Made by a program: the position numbers and the translations under genes. A model generated the notes under the pieces. It was not told the DNA's origin and made no database searches. It was given only the letters and a program-made list of their open reading frames with translations. Positions 16,590 through 25,854 of a DNA stretch of 64,000 nucleotides are shown piece after piece (the first letter of the stretch is position 1; each line of letters starts with the position of its first letter). The stretch is from Algirhabdus cladophorae (GTDB lineage Bacteria; Pseudomonadota; Alphaproteobacteria; Rhodobacterales; Rhodobacteraceae): contig NZ_CP173029.1 in the NCBI RefSeq assembly GCF_044772865.1, positions 2,604,001 through 2,668,000 of the forward strand, read 5' to 3'.

Positions 16590-17042
16590 CTAATCCCGCA
16601 TCAACCGCCGTTGAAACGCAGGATCGGGCAGCGCGCACATGTCACCGCGCCCAAACAAAGCATAGCGGTTGCGGGCCACACGGGTATACATCCAGTCGCG
16701 CAGCGGTTTGGGAAAGATCAACACGATCCGCAAAAAGTGGCCCCACCCGCCCGTGCGTCGGCCAAGATAGGCAAGCGCGTCGAGGTCACTATACATGCGT
16801 CCTTGATCGAGGATCAGCCAGCTTTCGGGATCCTCGGCACTCATATTATAATGATGCAAAATTGCGTGGCCCAATTGGGTCTGAACCGGACAGATACGAA
16901 ACGCGTCTTGCCGGTCCAACCAATGGATCATGCGCGCACCATGACTGCAAAGCGCACAGTCCGCATCCATAAAGGCAATGGGCCCCGCGTCGTCAAACGC
17001 AGGGACCGCAGGGTCGGTGTGATAGGAATAAGGGGCCTTCAT
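16590..17042 (-). CDS. DCC family (DUF393) thiol-oxidoreductase-like protein
   Basis: 150 residues from ATG 17042. The defining DxxCxxC appears as MDADCALCSHGARMI near residues 25-39, followed by the usual aromatic C-terminal part (DALAYLGRRTGG, RVARNRYALFG). DCC proteins have a thioredoxin-like motif and are thought to handle thiol-disulfide exchange, but their substrates are unknown. The gene is convergent with dtd and follows the degenerate Rieske gene by 49 nt on the same strand. Confidence 0.85.
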   Translation of the reverse strand: MKAPYSYHTDPAVPAFDDAGPIAFMDADCALCSHGARMIHWLDRQDAFRICPVQTQLGHAILHHYNMSAEDPESWLILDQGRMYSDLDALAYLGRRTGGWGHFLRIVLIFPKPLRDWMYTRVARNRYALFGRGDMCALPDPAFQRRLMRD

Positions 17043-17091
17043 TGCGCGACCATAGGCAACCCGATTGCAGCACACACTGTGACACGTTGGA

Positions 17092-17649
17092 TCAGCTCAG
17101 GCTCAGCACAGTCGTGGCACCTGTGCTGATGGAATAAGCCGGGACCGACAGGTATTCACCCTCAGAGGCCCCGCTGACCCCAAAGCCCGACACATCATAG
17201 ACCGAGGAATGGCGCGAGCCACGATCGGTACAGGCAAACGGGGCCTGCGGGTTGCCTGTCAGGCCAATCGCTTTGCCCCGGTGCGTGCACACGAGGTTGA
17301 CCACAAAGTATTCCGGGTTTTGCACGGTGCCTGCGCGATCCTTGGCGCTGGCCACTTGATCTGCAGTGCGGCGGTGCACGGCGATATATTGCGTCATTCC
17401 CGTGGAGGCGTATTCAGGATCCGTGCTGGGCCGTCCGATCACAGCGACGTCGCCCGGTTCAAGTGCGCTGACATCAATATCAGCAGCACCGGCGACTGTG
17501 ATGATGCGGTCTTGGCCAATGGGCACATCCGTTGGAATATCATCCCATGCGACGTCTACAGTGGTGCTGGCGTTCAATAGCGCCGGGCATAGCAAGACCG
17601 CAGATCCGGTTAGGGTTGCAAGCACGTGGCGGCGGCTCAGTTTTTGCAT
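17092..17649 (-). CDS. Tat-exported Rieske-like protein with altered second ligand box
   Basis: 185 residues. The N-terminus SRRHVLATLTGSAVLLCPAL is a Tat-type signal. The C-terminal half has the first Rieske box, CTHRGKAIG, but the second box reads CTDRGSRHSSVYD instead of CxxHGSxYD. The ligand His position holds Arg, and a His comes four residues further on. It may bind an atypical cluster, or none, in the periplasm. It lies 4 nt after the cytochrome b561 gene, which suggests a joint electron-transfer role. The family call is moderate. Confidence 0.7.
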   Translation of the reverse strand: MQKLSRRHVLATLTGSAVLLCPALLNASTTVDVAWDDIPTDVPIGQDRIITVAGAADIDVSALEPGDVAVIGRPSTDPEYASTGMTQYIAVHRRTADQVASAKDRAGTVQNPEYFVVNLVCTHRGKAIGLTGNPQAPFACTDRGSRHSSVYDVSGFGVSGASEGEYLSVPAYSISTGATTVLSLS

Positions 17650-17653
17650 CAGT

Positions 17654-18169
17654 TCAATCCTTTTTGACGGTTGGGGAGGAAAAGCTCATGTGGACAAGGT
17701 CGTTGGGTTTGTTCAAAACCAGATGTTTCAGCGCGCCTGCAATATGCAGCCCGAGCACGGCCATCAGCACCCATTTCAGGAGGAAATGAATCTCCAGCAG
17801 CGTTTCACCCATGTCTGAGCGAGCAAAGCCCATGTCGACGGGGAATAGCAGTGCTGGTGTCCGCAGCCCCGAGGCCGAGACATAGCCAGTTGTCACATAG
17901 GCAATCAACACACCGTAGAGCGCCAAGTGTACGCCCGAGGCCAGCAGATGCTCGATCCCAGACGGGCGTGCTACGGGCGATTTGCGGGCGAATTTTGTGG
18001 CAACCCGCAGGACCAAAACGATCAGCAAAGCCTGCCCCGCATACTGGTGATAGACAATGGTCGAGGCGTCTAACCATTTGTTACTATAGGCCATTCCAGT
18101 GAAAGCCATGATCACAATCAGTGTCGCGGTCAGCAAGTGATAAGTCTTTTGCGCAAACGAATACTTCAT
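17654..18169 (-). CDS. Cytochrome b561 family membrane protein
   Basis: 171 residues, four membrane helices. Haem-ligand histidines are found in TYHLLTATLIVIMAFTG, IVYHQYAGQALL, HLALYGVLIAYVTTGY and HIAGALKHLVL. I chose ATG 18169 (MKYSFAQKTYH) because AGAGG lies 5 nt before it; the ATG at 18184 has no ribosome-binding site. Such di-haem b-type cytochromes pass electrons from quinol or superoxide to periplasmic acceptors. The acceptor here may be the Rieske-like protein encoded directly downstream. Confidence 0.88.
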   Translation of the reverse strand: MKYSFAQKTYHLLTATLIVIMAFTGMAYSNKWLDASTIVYHQYAGQALLIVLVLRVATKFARKSPVARPSGIEHLLASGVHLALYGVLIAYVTTGYVSASGLRTPALLFPVDMGFARSDMGETLLEIHFLLKWVLMAVLGLHIAGALKHLVLNKPNDLVHMSFSSPTVKKD

Positions 18170-18290
18170 ATCAACCTCTGCCATGTTTTAGGGCGCAGTC
18201 GCATTTTGACAAGCCGTCAAGAATTTAACGCGTCTTCTTTGGTATTCCGTCGCACCAGCACCAAATTGGTTGAAAAATAATCCTCATTCA

Positions 18291-18325
18291 CAGCAAAAAG
18301 CCCTGCAGGTGAGTGCAGGGCTTTG
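18291..18325 (-). terminator. Terminator of the acyl-CoA synthetase gene
   Basis: AAAGCCCTGCA and TGCAGGGCTTT form a perfect 11-bp stem with a 6-nt loop. On the minus strand TTTTTGC follows. It lies about 22 nt after the acyl-CoA synthetase stop. Confidence 0.88.
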
Positions 18326-18346
18326 GCATTTCAAGGCTATGAGGTT

Positions 18347-20218
18347 CTATTCAGCCCATTGCCAAGGACGTGTGTAGGTGCCCAGCGCTTTGGTCACATC
18401 GGCATCGGTGACGCCGTCACTTTTGCCCAAATGCGCGACCAGACCCAGCTTTTTGCTTTCGATCACATCGACCACTTCGACGGCTACACCAGCATCGGAC
18501 AGGGCTTTGTTATAGATCCGCGTGATCGCAGATTTGCGCAAAGCCGGCTTAAAGATCTTGCCCACAGCCGTTTTGGGCAGCTCATCCATGATCTCGATAT
18601 ATTTTGGTTGGGCGGCGCGTTCATGCACGTTTTCTTTGGCAAAGGCCATCAAATCCTCAACACTGGTCGTTGCACCGTCTACCAGTTCTACGTAAGCGCA
18701 AGGAATTTCGCCTGCATGGGCATCGGGTTGACCGATTGCACCGGCAAAGGCCACAGCCTCGTGACCAGCCAGTGCCTCTTCGATCTCGGCAGGATCAATG
18801 TTGTGCCCACCGCGAATGATCAGATCCTTCGCGCGGCCTGTGATCCAGACATAGCCGTCTTCATCAATGCGCCCCAAATCCCCTGTGCGCAGGTGACCAT
18901 CGTGGTAAAGCCCATCATTTTTGGCCGCTTCCGTGTAAGTCCCACCAGAAGTAACACCGGGGTTCAGAACGCAAATCTCACCGATCTCATCAACCGCACA
19001 ATCAGTTCCGTCATCCTTGGTGATCCGCACATTACAATAGGGGAACGGCACCCCGATGCTGCCGACCTTCTTTTCGCCGTCAACAGGGTTGATCGACACC
19101 AGACAGGTTGCCTCGGTCAGGCCGTAGCCCTCGCAAATGGTGACACCAGCGGCCTCTTCAAACCGTTTGTACAGCTCCAGCGGCAAAGGGGCCGAGCCGC
19201 AGAATGCGATTTGCAAGGCGCTGATATCTGCATCCACCTTGCGTTGCATCAGGGCAGACATGGCCGTGGGTACAGTGATCATAAACGTACATTTATAACG
19301 TTCGCACAGCTTCCAGAAGTTATCAAAAACCCCATCGCCGCGGTAGCCTTGCGGTGTGGGGAACACGATATGCGAGCCCGAGGCCAGACAGGATCCCATC
19401 GCCACAATTGCCGCAAAGACGTGGAACATCGGCAGCGGCACCATCAGAGTATCGTTTTCATCGAACAGCAGCTTGTTGCCCAGCCAGCCGTTGTAGATGA
19501 TGCCGGAATAGTAATGTTGCGCCACTTTTGGCATGCCCGTGGTGCCACCGGTGTGGAAATAGGCCGCCACGCGGTCGCCCGCACTGTCAGCAAAAGTCAG
19601 CTTTGTGGGTTGTCTGTCCACTTCGGTGTTGAAATCCATCACTTTGGCATGATGGGACACGGGGTTTTTGGGACGGATCAGCGGGATGATCAGTTTTTTC
19701 AAGCCAGTGACGTAGCGCAGCAAATCAACCTCAAGAACTGTCTTCACACCCGGTGCCAGTTTGACGGCAGCCGCCACGTTTTGGGCAAGATCAGACTTGG
19801 GAAACGCCTTGAGCGTCACCACAACCTTGGCCCCGGTTTCGTTCAAAATGGCGCCCATCTGCTCGGGTTCGAGCAAGGGGTTCACTGGGTTCACAATGCC
19901 CGCCACTTGACCACCAAGGTAGGTGATCACGGCCTCATTACAGCAGGGTAAAATGTAGGCAACAACGTCGGATTCCCCAACACCCAACGAACGAAAAAGG
20001 TTCGCAGCCTGACTGGTTTTTCCGTGCAAGTCCGACCAGCTGAGGGTCTCGGCCTTGTCGGTTGGACCCGAAAACAACTGAAAGGTCACCGCATTTCGAT
20101 CCGGAAATTTCCCAGAGGTTTGCGACAGCATACCATAGGTCGTTTTGGGCAAGTCGCGCTCGGCCCATGTTTGTTCGGCCTCAATAGCCAATACGTCTGC
20201 TTTCCCAGCAAATGTCAT
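18347..20218 (-). CDS. AMP-forming acyl-CoA synthetase
   Basis: 623 residues. The adenylation motifs are in order: P-loop HTGGTTGMPKVAQH (about 220-233), A5 GYGLTEAT, A7 TGDLGRIDEDGY and A10-like LPKTAVGKIFKPALR with the catalytic Lys. It activates a fatty or other carboxylic acid to its CoA thioester. The family often labelled fatty-acid-CoA ligase covers many substrates, so chain length is unknown. A single-gene unit with a strong terminator, preceded by a 134-nt gap without a recognised gene. Confidence 0.92.
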   Translation of the reverse strand: MTFAGKADVLAIEAEQTWAERDLPKTTYGMLSQTSGKFPDRNAVTFQLFSGPTDKAETLSWSDLHGKTSQAANLFRSLGVGESDVVAYILPCCNEAVITYLGGQVAGIVNPVNPLLEPEQMGAILNETGAKVVVTLKAFPKSDLAQNVAAAVKLAPGVKTVLEVDLLRYVTGLKKLIIPLIRPKNPVSHHAKVMDFNTEVDRQPTKLTFADSAGDRVAAYFHTGGTTGMPKVAQHYYSGIIYNGWLGNKLLFDENDTLMVPLPMFHVFAAIVAMGSCLASGSHIVFPTPQGYRGDGVFDNFWKLCERYKCTFMITVPTAMSALMQRKVDADISALQIAFCGSAPLPLELYKRFEEAAGVTICEGYGLTEATCLVSINPVDGEKKVGSIGVPFPYCNVRITKDDGTDCAVDEIGEICVLNPGVTSGGTYTEAAKNDGLYHDGHLRTGDLGRIDEDGYVWITGRAKDLIIRGGHNIDPAEIEEALAGHEAVAFAGAIGQPDAHAGEIPCAYVELVDGATTSVEDLMAFAKENVHERAAQPKYIEIMDELPKTAVGKIFKPALRKSAITRIYNKALSDAGVAVEVVDVIESKKLGLVAHLGKSDGVTDADVTKALGTYTRPWQWAE

Positions 20219-20352
20219 TGTAGTCCTCCCCTGAGCCAGTTGTCCGGCTTATTATCTTCCCTGACGCGCAGGATGCGGGGGATTTGCGCGCCGTGCAAGT
20301 CTGACGCAGCGAAAAAACCGATGCGATTGGCCCTCAGGCCCGGGAATGCGGT

Positions 20353-22146
20353 TTATTCCGCAGCAAGGCCTTCGGTAAACTGCAAGCGGGCCAGTCGGGC
20401 ATAGAGGCCGTTTTGTGCAACCAGTTCATCATGGGTGCCAGTGGCCACGATTTGACCGCCTTCAAACACTATGATGCGATCGGCCTGCTTCACCGTGGCC
20501 AGACGGTGCGCCACGATTAGGGTTGTGCGATCTTGCGAAAGGTTTTCCACGGCCACCTGCACGGCTTGTTCGCTTTCTGCATCAAGGGCCGAAGTTGCCT
20601 CATCCAGCAGCAAAACGGGCGCATCGCGCAAAATGGCGCGGGCGATGGCGATGCGTTGTTTCTGGCCACCCGACAGCATCACGCCGCGTTCGCCCACGTA
20701 ACTGTCGTAGCCTTCGGGCAATGCCATCAGAAAATCATGGGCGGCCGCCGCTTTTGCAGCGGCTTCAACTTGCGCATCTGTGGCCTCGGGCCAGCCAAAG
20801 CGGATGTTTTCGCGCGCAGTTGAGGCAAAGATCACAGGCTCTTGCGGGACCAATGCGATGGCACGGCGAAAATCGCTTCGCGCCATATCTCGCAGATCGA
20901 CACCGTTGAGCAAAATCCGCCCCGAAGTGGGGTCATAGAACCGCTGAAGCATTTGGATGATCGTTGTTTTCCCCGCACCGGACGGGCCAACCAAGGCAAC
21001 GGTTTCTCCAGGTTTCACATGCAAATCGACGCTTTGCAGGGCGGCTTGGGCGGGTCGGCTGGGATAGTGGAACGTCACATTTTCAAAGCTGACTGTACCC
21101 TGCTCGGCCTGTGGCAAGGCCACTGGGTTTTCGGGATCCTGCACTTCGTCTTTTGCATTGAGCAATTCGACCAAACGCTCGGTCGCGCCTGCTGCCCGTT
21201 GAAGTTCACCCCAAATTTCGGACAGTGCGGCAACTGCACCAGCCACCATAACTGAATAGATGACAAACTGTACCAATTCGCCCGCTGTGATGTCGCCTAG
21301 GCGCAGATCCCGCGCGCCGATCCAAAGCACACCATTTATCCCTGAAAAGATCAGAAAGATCACAATCGCCGTCATCACCGACCGGGTTTTGACCCGTTTG
21401 CGCGCAGAGCGGAAACTGTCTTCGGTCACACTTGCGAAGGCTGCACGACTGGGGGCCTCATGGGTAAAGGCCTGAACGGTTTGCACTGACGACAGGGCCT
21501 CAGAGGCGTTGCCGGAACTTTCGGCGATCAGGTCTTGGTTCTCGCGGCTCAGGACACGCAGACGCCGCCCCAACACGATGATCGGCACGATCACAGCGGG
21601 GACGATCAGCAACACAAGGCTGGTCAGTTTGACCGAAGTGATGAGCATCAAGATCAGCCCACCGATCAAGATCAGAATATTACGCAAGGCAATGGACACG
21701 GACGAGCCGATAACAGACAAAATCAGCGTGGTATCTGTGGTGATCCGCGACAGCACCTCGCCGGTCATGATTTTTTCGTAAAACGCAGGACTCATGGCGA
21801 TCACGCGGTCAAAAACCGCTTTGCGAATGTCCGCAACCACACGTTCCCCCAGTAAAGTCACCAATAGATACCTTAGGGCCGTTCCTATGGCCAAAAGGCC
21901 TGCAATCCCAAGGGCAGCCAGAAAATACTGGTCCAAAATTTGGACGTCCTCAGAATTGAAGTTATCTACGACACGGCGCACGGCCATGGGCAAAACCAAG
22001 GACACACAGGCCGTCAACACCAAAGCTGCAACCGCCGCCAAGGCCAGTCCGCGATAGGGCAAAATAAACCGCGCCAACCCTGTCAGAGCTCGGATATTCT
22101 TGGATTTTTCGCGGTCTTCCTGAGATCCCTGAGGGGCGCGCGCCAT
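20353..22146 (-). CDS. ABC exporter, fused permease/ATPase (MsbA-like)
   Basis: 597 residues. Six membrane helices occupy residues 25-320 (ABC type-1 exporter domain). The ATPase has Walker A GPSGAGKTT (near 385), signature LSGGQKQR and Walker B VLLLDEATSALD. Half-transporters of this type act as dimers exporting lipids, drugs or peptides. It lacks a C39 peptidase or CLD-like N-terminus and has no HlyD or TolC partner nearby, so type I secretion of the divergent serralysin is not indicated. It sits 191 nt from that protease gene. Confidence 0.9.
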   Translation of the reverse strand: MARAPQGSQEDREKSKNIRALTGLARFILPYRGLALAAVAALVLTACVSLVLPMAVRRVVDNFNSEDVQILDQYFLAALGIAGLLAIGTALRYLLVTLLGERVVADIRKAVFDRVIAMSPAFYEKIMTGEVLSRITTDTTLILSVIGSSVSIALRNILILIGGLILMLITSVKLTSLVLLIVPAVIVPIIVLGRRLRVLSRENQDLIAESSGNASEALSSVQTVQAFTHEAPSRAAFASVTEDSFRSARKRVKTRSVMTAIVIFLIFSGINGVLWIGARDLRLGDITAGELVQFVIYSVMVAGAVAALSEIWGELQRAAGATERLVELLNAKDEVQDPENPVALPQAEQGTVSFENVTFHYPSRPAQAALQSVDLHVKPGETVALVGPSGAGKTTIIQMLQRFYDPTSGRILLNGVDLRDMARSDFRRAIALVPQEPVIFASTARENIRFGWPEATDAQVEAAAKAAAAHDFLMALPEGYDSYVGERGVMLSGGQKQRIAIARAILRDAPVLLLDEATSALDAESEQAVQVAVENLSQDRTTLIVAHRLATVKQADRIIVFEGGQIVATGTHDELVAQNGLYARLARLQFTEGLAAE

Positions 22147-22337
22147 AGTGTCTTCCTTATTTTTCGCACATGGTTACTGCAGCCTTTGGACTGCAACAAG
22201 TGTTTGTGGTGGGCACAGGGTGTCACAGGCCGATTTACCGAAAAGTTTATTCATTCATTTGGGCCCCCGTAACCGATGATTTACAACGAATTGCTAGCTG
22301 TTTGCCCGATATTTCAATCAAGATAGGACGTAGACAT

Positions 22338-23876
22338 ATGGCAGGCTTTGGCTGGACAGACGGGGCCGCAACCGCAGCAATTGATGCCAACCCCTATTTG
22401 CGGTCGCTTGGGTACAGCGTGTTCCTTGGCGACGGGGCCTATGCGTTTGAAAAATGGGATAGCCTGTCGCTGAGCTATACTTTGAACATTGGCGACGACA
22501 ATCCAGATGGCGAAGCCGTTGGGGTGTGGACTGCGGAATTGACCACTGCAATTGAAATGGCCATCGCAGATATCGAGGCAATTTCAGGCCTTACATTCAC
22601 CGAAATCCCCGATGCAACAAACGGCAGTGACGGGGCAGACATTGATTTTTGGTACTACAACAACCCCTCCGATGGGGCATCGGGCTATTCCTACACGGTG
22701 GCCGGTCCCGGTGTGTTTTTGGATGAGGACAGTGTTTTCACCACCGCGGACGGCTTTGACAACGGGCTGGCCTACGGCGGCGTCAATTACCGCACCGTGA
22801 TTCACGAATTGCTGCACAACATCGGGTTGGGCCACCCCCACGATGGCTATGCTTCGCTGCCTGGGGTGAATACCTCTGGCGACATGGGCGACAACGCCTT
22901 TAACCAAAACATCTACACCGTCATGTCCTACAATCGCGTGCAGGAATTTGACGCAAATGGTGAAAAAACCACTGGCTGGCCCTATACTGTCAGCAGCACT
23001 GACCAAAGTTTTGGAGTGATGGGGGCGTTTGATGTGGCCATGGTGCAGGCGCTTTATGGGGCCAATATGACCACGGCGACAGGGGATGACACCTATTACA
23101 TCCCAACCGCCAACACCGAAGGCACCTATTACAAGGCCATTTGGGACGCAGGTGGCACGGATACGTTTGAATACACCGGCATCGGCGATGTGCGCATTGA
23201 TTTGCGCGCCGCCAGTTTGGATCCCGCTGATGGGATGGTCGCCGGAGGCATCGCCTCCAAAGCCGAAGGAATTTATGGCGGTTTTACCATCGCAAACGGC
23301 GCAGTCATCGAAAATGCAATCTCTGGCTTTGGGGATGCAGACATACGCGGCAACGATGTGGCCAATGTGATCACCACCAAAAACGGCGATGACACGGTTT
23401 TTGGCTATAAAGGCGCCGACTTTATCGAAACGAACGACGGTGAAGACACGATCAACGCAGGGCGCGGTCAGGATCACGTGTGTTCCGGCGACGGCAAGGA
23501 CACGATTTTTGGTGGCCGTGGCCAGGACTATTTGCGTGGGGAAAGCGGTGCCGATCTATTGCGGGGCAACAATGGCGATGACAAGCTGTTGGGCGGCGGC
23601 GGCAATGACCGATTGCAAGGTGGCAAAGGTGACGACCAACTGCGCGGTGGTAATGGGGCTGACCGGTTTCAATTTAGCAGCGGCGACGGCACTGACATCG
23701 TCCTAGACTTTGATGATGGCGTCGACAAAATCGTGTTTCAATCTGGTGTCGCCAGCTTTGATAACCTCACCTTGATCGATGAAAACAATGAAACGATCAT
23801 CATTGCCACCGGTTTGGTGATCCAGCTTAAAGGCGTCGCGGTAGACTTAGTAGATGTAGACGACTTCGTTTTCTAG
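22338..23876 (+). CDS. Serralysin-type M10 metalloprotease with RTX repeats
   Basis: 512 residues. The zinc site HELLHNIGLGH occupies residues 156-166 (His156, Glu157, His160, His166) and the Met-turn MSYN is at 196-199, both classic for serralysins. Residues 340-445 carry GGxGxDxLxG-type RTX calcium-binding repeats. The C-terminus ends DVDDFVF, hydrophobic and acidic as in type I secretion signals, and no N-terminal signal is seen. It is probably exported by a type I system encoded elsewhere. ATG 22338 is favoured; longer in-frame N-termini look non-coding. Confidence 0.92.
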   Translation: MAGFGWTDGAATAAIDANPYLRSLGYSVFLGDGAYAFEKWDSLSLSYTLNIGDDNPDGEAVGVWTAELTTAIEMAIADIEAISGLTFTEIPDATNGSDGADIDFWYYNNPSDGASGYSYTVAGPGVFLDEDSVFTTADGFDNGLAYGGVNYRTVIHELLHNIGLGHPHDGYASLPGVNTSGDMGDNAFNQNIYTVMSYNRVQEFDANGEKTTGWPYTVSSTDQSFGVMGAFDVAMVQALYGANMTTATGDDTYYIPTANTEGTYYKAIWDAGGTDTFEYTGIGDVRIDLRAASLDPADGMVAGGIASKAEGIYGGFTIANGAVIENAISGFGDADIRGNDVANVITTKNGDDTVFGYKGADFIETNDGEDTINAGRGQDHVCSGDGKDTIFGGRGQDYLRGESGADLLRGNNGDDKLLGGGGNDRLQGGKGDDQLRGGNGADRFQFSSGDGTDIVLDFDDGVDKIVFQSGVASFDNLTLIDENNETIIIATGLVIQLKGVAVDLVDVDDFVF

Positions 23877-23921
23877 GACGACGCCGATTTGAAAACTGGC
23901 CAGTACTGATAGCTGAGACGC

Positions 23922-23995
23922 TGGAGCGGGTAGCGGGAATCGAACCCGCACCTTAAGCTTGGAAGGCTCTTATGATACCATTTCACCATACCCGC
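23922..23995 (-). tRNA. tRNA-Gly (anticodon TCC)
   Basis: Minus strand GCGGGTATGGTGAAATGG starts the acceptor and D arm. The anticodon loop is CTTCCAA with TCC, the T arm contains GGTTCGATTCC, and the 3' end is TACCCGCTCCA with CCA encoded. The 7-bp acceptor stem is perfect. Confidence 0.96.
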
Positions 23996-24071
23996 TTAGC
24001 GTTCTGCGGCTATATTTTAGCCCTTGGGTAAGGTCAAGGCGTCAACCGCCTGCCATGCAGCATTTCGTGGA

Positions 24072-25115
24072 TTAATACGGCATCGGATGGGCGCGGTGGG
24101 CTGTATCAATATCCTCAAGAACTTCGTCGCTGAGGGTGATATCTTGGGTTTTGAGGATCACATCCAGCTGTTCCATTTTCGTCGCTCCGAAGATTGCCGA
24201 ACACATAAACGGACGGGTTAGGCACCATGCCAATGCCATTTGGTTAATATCCAGATCATATTTGTCCGCGATGGCCTCATAGGCTGCAATGGCGGGCCAG
24301 ACATGCTCTGTCACCCGCCCCCCCAAATTGGCGTTGATGGCCATGCGTGAACCCTCGGGGACCTTTCCTTTGGTGTATTTGCGGCTGAGAAGTCCGGTGG
24401 CCAGCGGCGAAAAGGCCAACAATCCAACGTCTTCATTCACGCTCAGCTCGGCCAAATCAGTGTCATATAGACGGCACAGCAGTGAATATTCGTTTTGGAT
24501 CGAGGCAACCCGGGGCAAGCCTGCATCCTCGGAAATCCGCAACCATTGCGCCGTGCCCCAAGCGGATTCGTTGCTCAGTCCAAAGGCGCGAACTTTGCCT
24601 GCCTCCACCACCTGTTGCATGGCACGCAGAACATCATCCATATGCGCCAGCGTTTCTGCCTTGTTTTGGGAGGATGGGTCATAAGTCCAGTTTTGGCGAA
24701 ACATATAAGAGCCGCGATTGGGCCAATGCAGTTGGTAGAGGTCGATCACGTCAGTTTGCAACCGCTCCAAAGATTGATCCACGGTTTCCAGAATGGTCGG
24801 CCCATCAAACCCGCGACCTTCGCGCACAAAACCCCCATTTGCACCGCTGACTTTGGTGGCAATCACCACATCATCGCGACGGCCCGATTTGGCGACCCAT
24901 TCCCCGATGATCCGCTCTGAATTCCCGATACGTTCAGCGCTGATCGGGTTCACTGGATACATCTCGGCTGTATCAATGAAATTGACCCCATGATCCAAAG
25001 CCATGTCGATTTGCGCGTGGCCTTCGTCTTGGGTGTTTTGCGTACCCCAGGTCATCGATCCAAGGCACAGGGCGCTTACCATAATATCAGTTTGTCCAAG
25101 ACGGTTCATTTTCAT
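24072..25115 (-). CDS. Aldo/keto reductase (Tas-like)
   Basis: 347 residues. The AKR tetrad can be placed: Asp and Tyr in NFIDTAEMY (near 45-53), Lys in ATKVSGANG and His in YQLHWPNRGS. NADPH-binding strands at the C-terminus (CSAIFGATKMEQL) complete the barrel. It reduces aldehydes or ketones with NADPH; the substrate is unknown. AGGAGA 7 nt before ATG 25115 supports the start. It is divergent from the DUF2161 gene. Confidence 0.92.
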   Translation of the reverse strand: MKMNRLGQTDIMVSALCLGSMTWGTQNTQDEGHAQIDMALDHGVNFIDTAEMYPVNPISAERIGNSERIIGEWVAKSGRRDDVVIATKVSGANGGFVREGRGFDGPTILETVDQSLERLQTDVIDLYQLHWPNRGSYMFRQNWTYDPSSQNKAETLAHMDDVLRAMQQVVEAGKVRAFGLSNESAWGTAQWLRISEDAGLPRVASIQNEYSLLCRLYDTDLAELSVNEDVGLLAFSPLATGLLSRKYTKGKVPEGSRMAINANLGGRVTEHVWPAIAAYEAIADKYDLDINQMALAWCLTRPFMCSAIFGATKMEQLDVILKTQDITLSDEVLEDIDTAHRAHPMPY

Positions 25116-25176
25116 CGCAAAGTCTCCTAAACTAGGGTGAACAGTAGAGCGGCATCAAAAGACCGCAAGAGCAGAA

Positions 25177-25854
25177 ATGACCCAACAGGTGAAACCAAAA
25201 GAGACCGATCTCTATCCACCAATCAAGGCTTTCCTTGAGGGACAGGGTTATAGTGTCAAAGGCGAGGTCACCGGTGCGGATGTGGTGGCCTTGAAAGACG
25301 ACTGTGATCCGGTCGTGGTCGAATTGAAAACGGGATTTTCCTTGACCCTTTTTCATCAAGCGATTGAACGGCTGCGGCTCACGGATATGGTCTATATCGC
25401 GGTGCCGCGCGGGTCCGGCAAGGCGTGGTTAAAGTCGCATAAAGCCAACAAAAGCCTGTGTCGCCGTCTAGGGATTGGGCTGATTACTGTTCGGATGCGC
25501 GACACTTTTGTTGAGGTTCATTTGGACCCCGGTCCATACACCCCGCGCAAAACGAAATACAAACAGGCCCGCATGCTGCGCGAATTTGCGCGCCGTGAGG
25601 GCGATCCCAACCTTGGCGGCAGCCCTGCCCAAACCACCATGACTGCCTACCGCCAAGACGCGCTGAAAGTGGCAACCTATTTGGCCGAACATGGTGCCTC
25701 AAAAGGGTCAGTGGTGGCCCACGCCACCGCCGTGCCCACGGCCACTCGCATCATGGCGTCGGATCATTATGGCTGGTTCGAACGGGTCGAAAAAGGCATC
25801 TATCAACTGACCCCGAATGGCCAAAAGGGGCTAGAACACACCGTCTGCAAATAA
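25177..25854 (+). CDS. DUF2161 putative PD-(D/E)xK phosphodiesterase
   Basis: 225 residues. The N-terminal half has the restriction-endonuclease-like pattern GEVTGADVVALKDD then VVVELK (residues 28-53), matching E-x(n)-D-x(n)-ExK. The C-terminal half looks like a winged-helix module (TYLAEHGASKGSVVAHA, FERVEKGIYQLT). This family is described as a putative nuclease; DNA repair or nucleic-acid maintenance is a guess. The last 24 nt overlap tail-to-tail with the SRPBCC gene. Confidence 0.75.
   Translation: MTQQVKPKETDLYPPIKAFLEGQGYSVKGEVTGADVVALKDDCDPVVVELKTGFSLTLFHQAIERLRLTDMVYIAVPRGSGKAWLKSHKANKSLCRRLGIGLITVRMRDTFVEVHLDPGPYTPRKTKYKQARMLREFARREGDPNLGGSPAQTTMTAYRQDALKVATYLAEHGASKGSVVAHATAVPTATRIMASDHYGWFERVEKGIYQLTPNGQKGLEHTVCK

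Noticed and set aside
18323..19951. 542-residue open frame on the plus strand
   Set aside because: It is fully antisense to the acyl-CoA synthetase, whose motifs are all intact, and its own translation has no recognisable domain or ribosome-binding site.
20353..22146. ABC exporter as type I secretion ATPase for the serralysin
   Set aside because: No peptidase-like N-terminal domain and no membrane-fusion or outer-membrane partner nearby; the sequence is MsbA-like.
22584..23477. 297-residue minus-strand frame within the serralysin gene
   Set aside because: It mirrors the zinc-protease and RTX coding sequence; its repetitive Gly/Val/Ile composition is a shadow of the repeats.
23922..23995. 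tRNA-Gly as integration site of a genomic island
   Set aside because: No integrase, no duplicated tRNA 3' end and no change in gene character around it.
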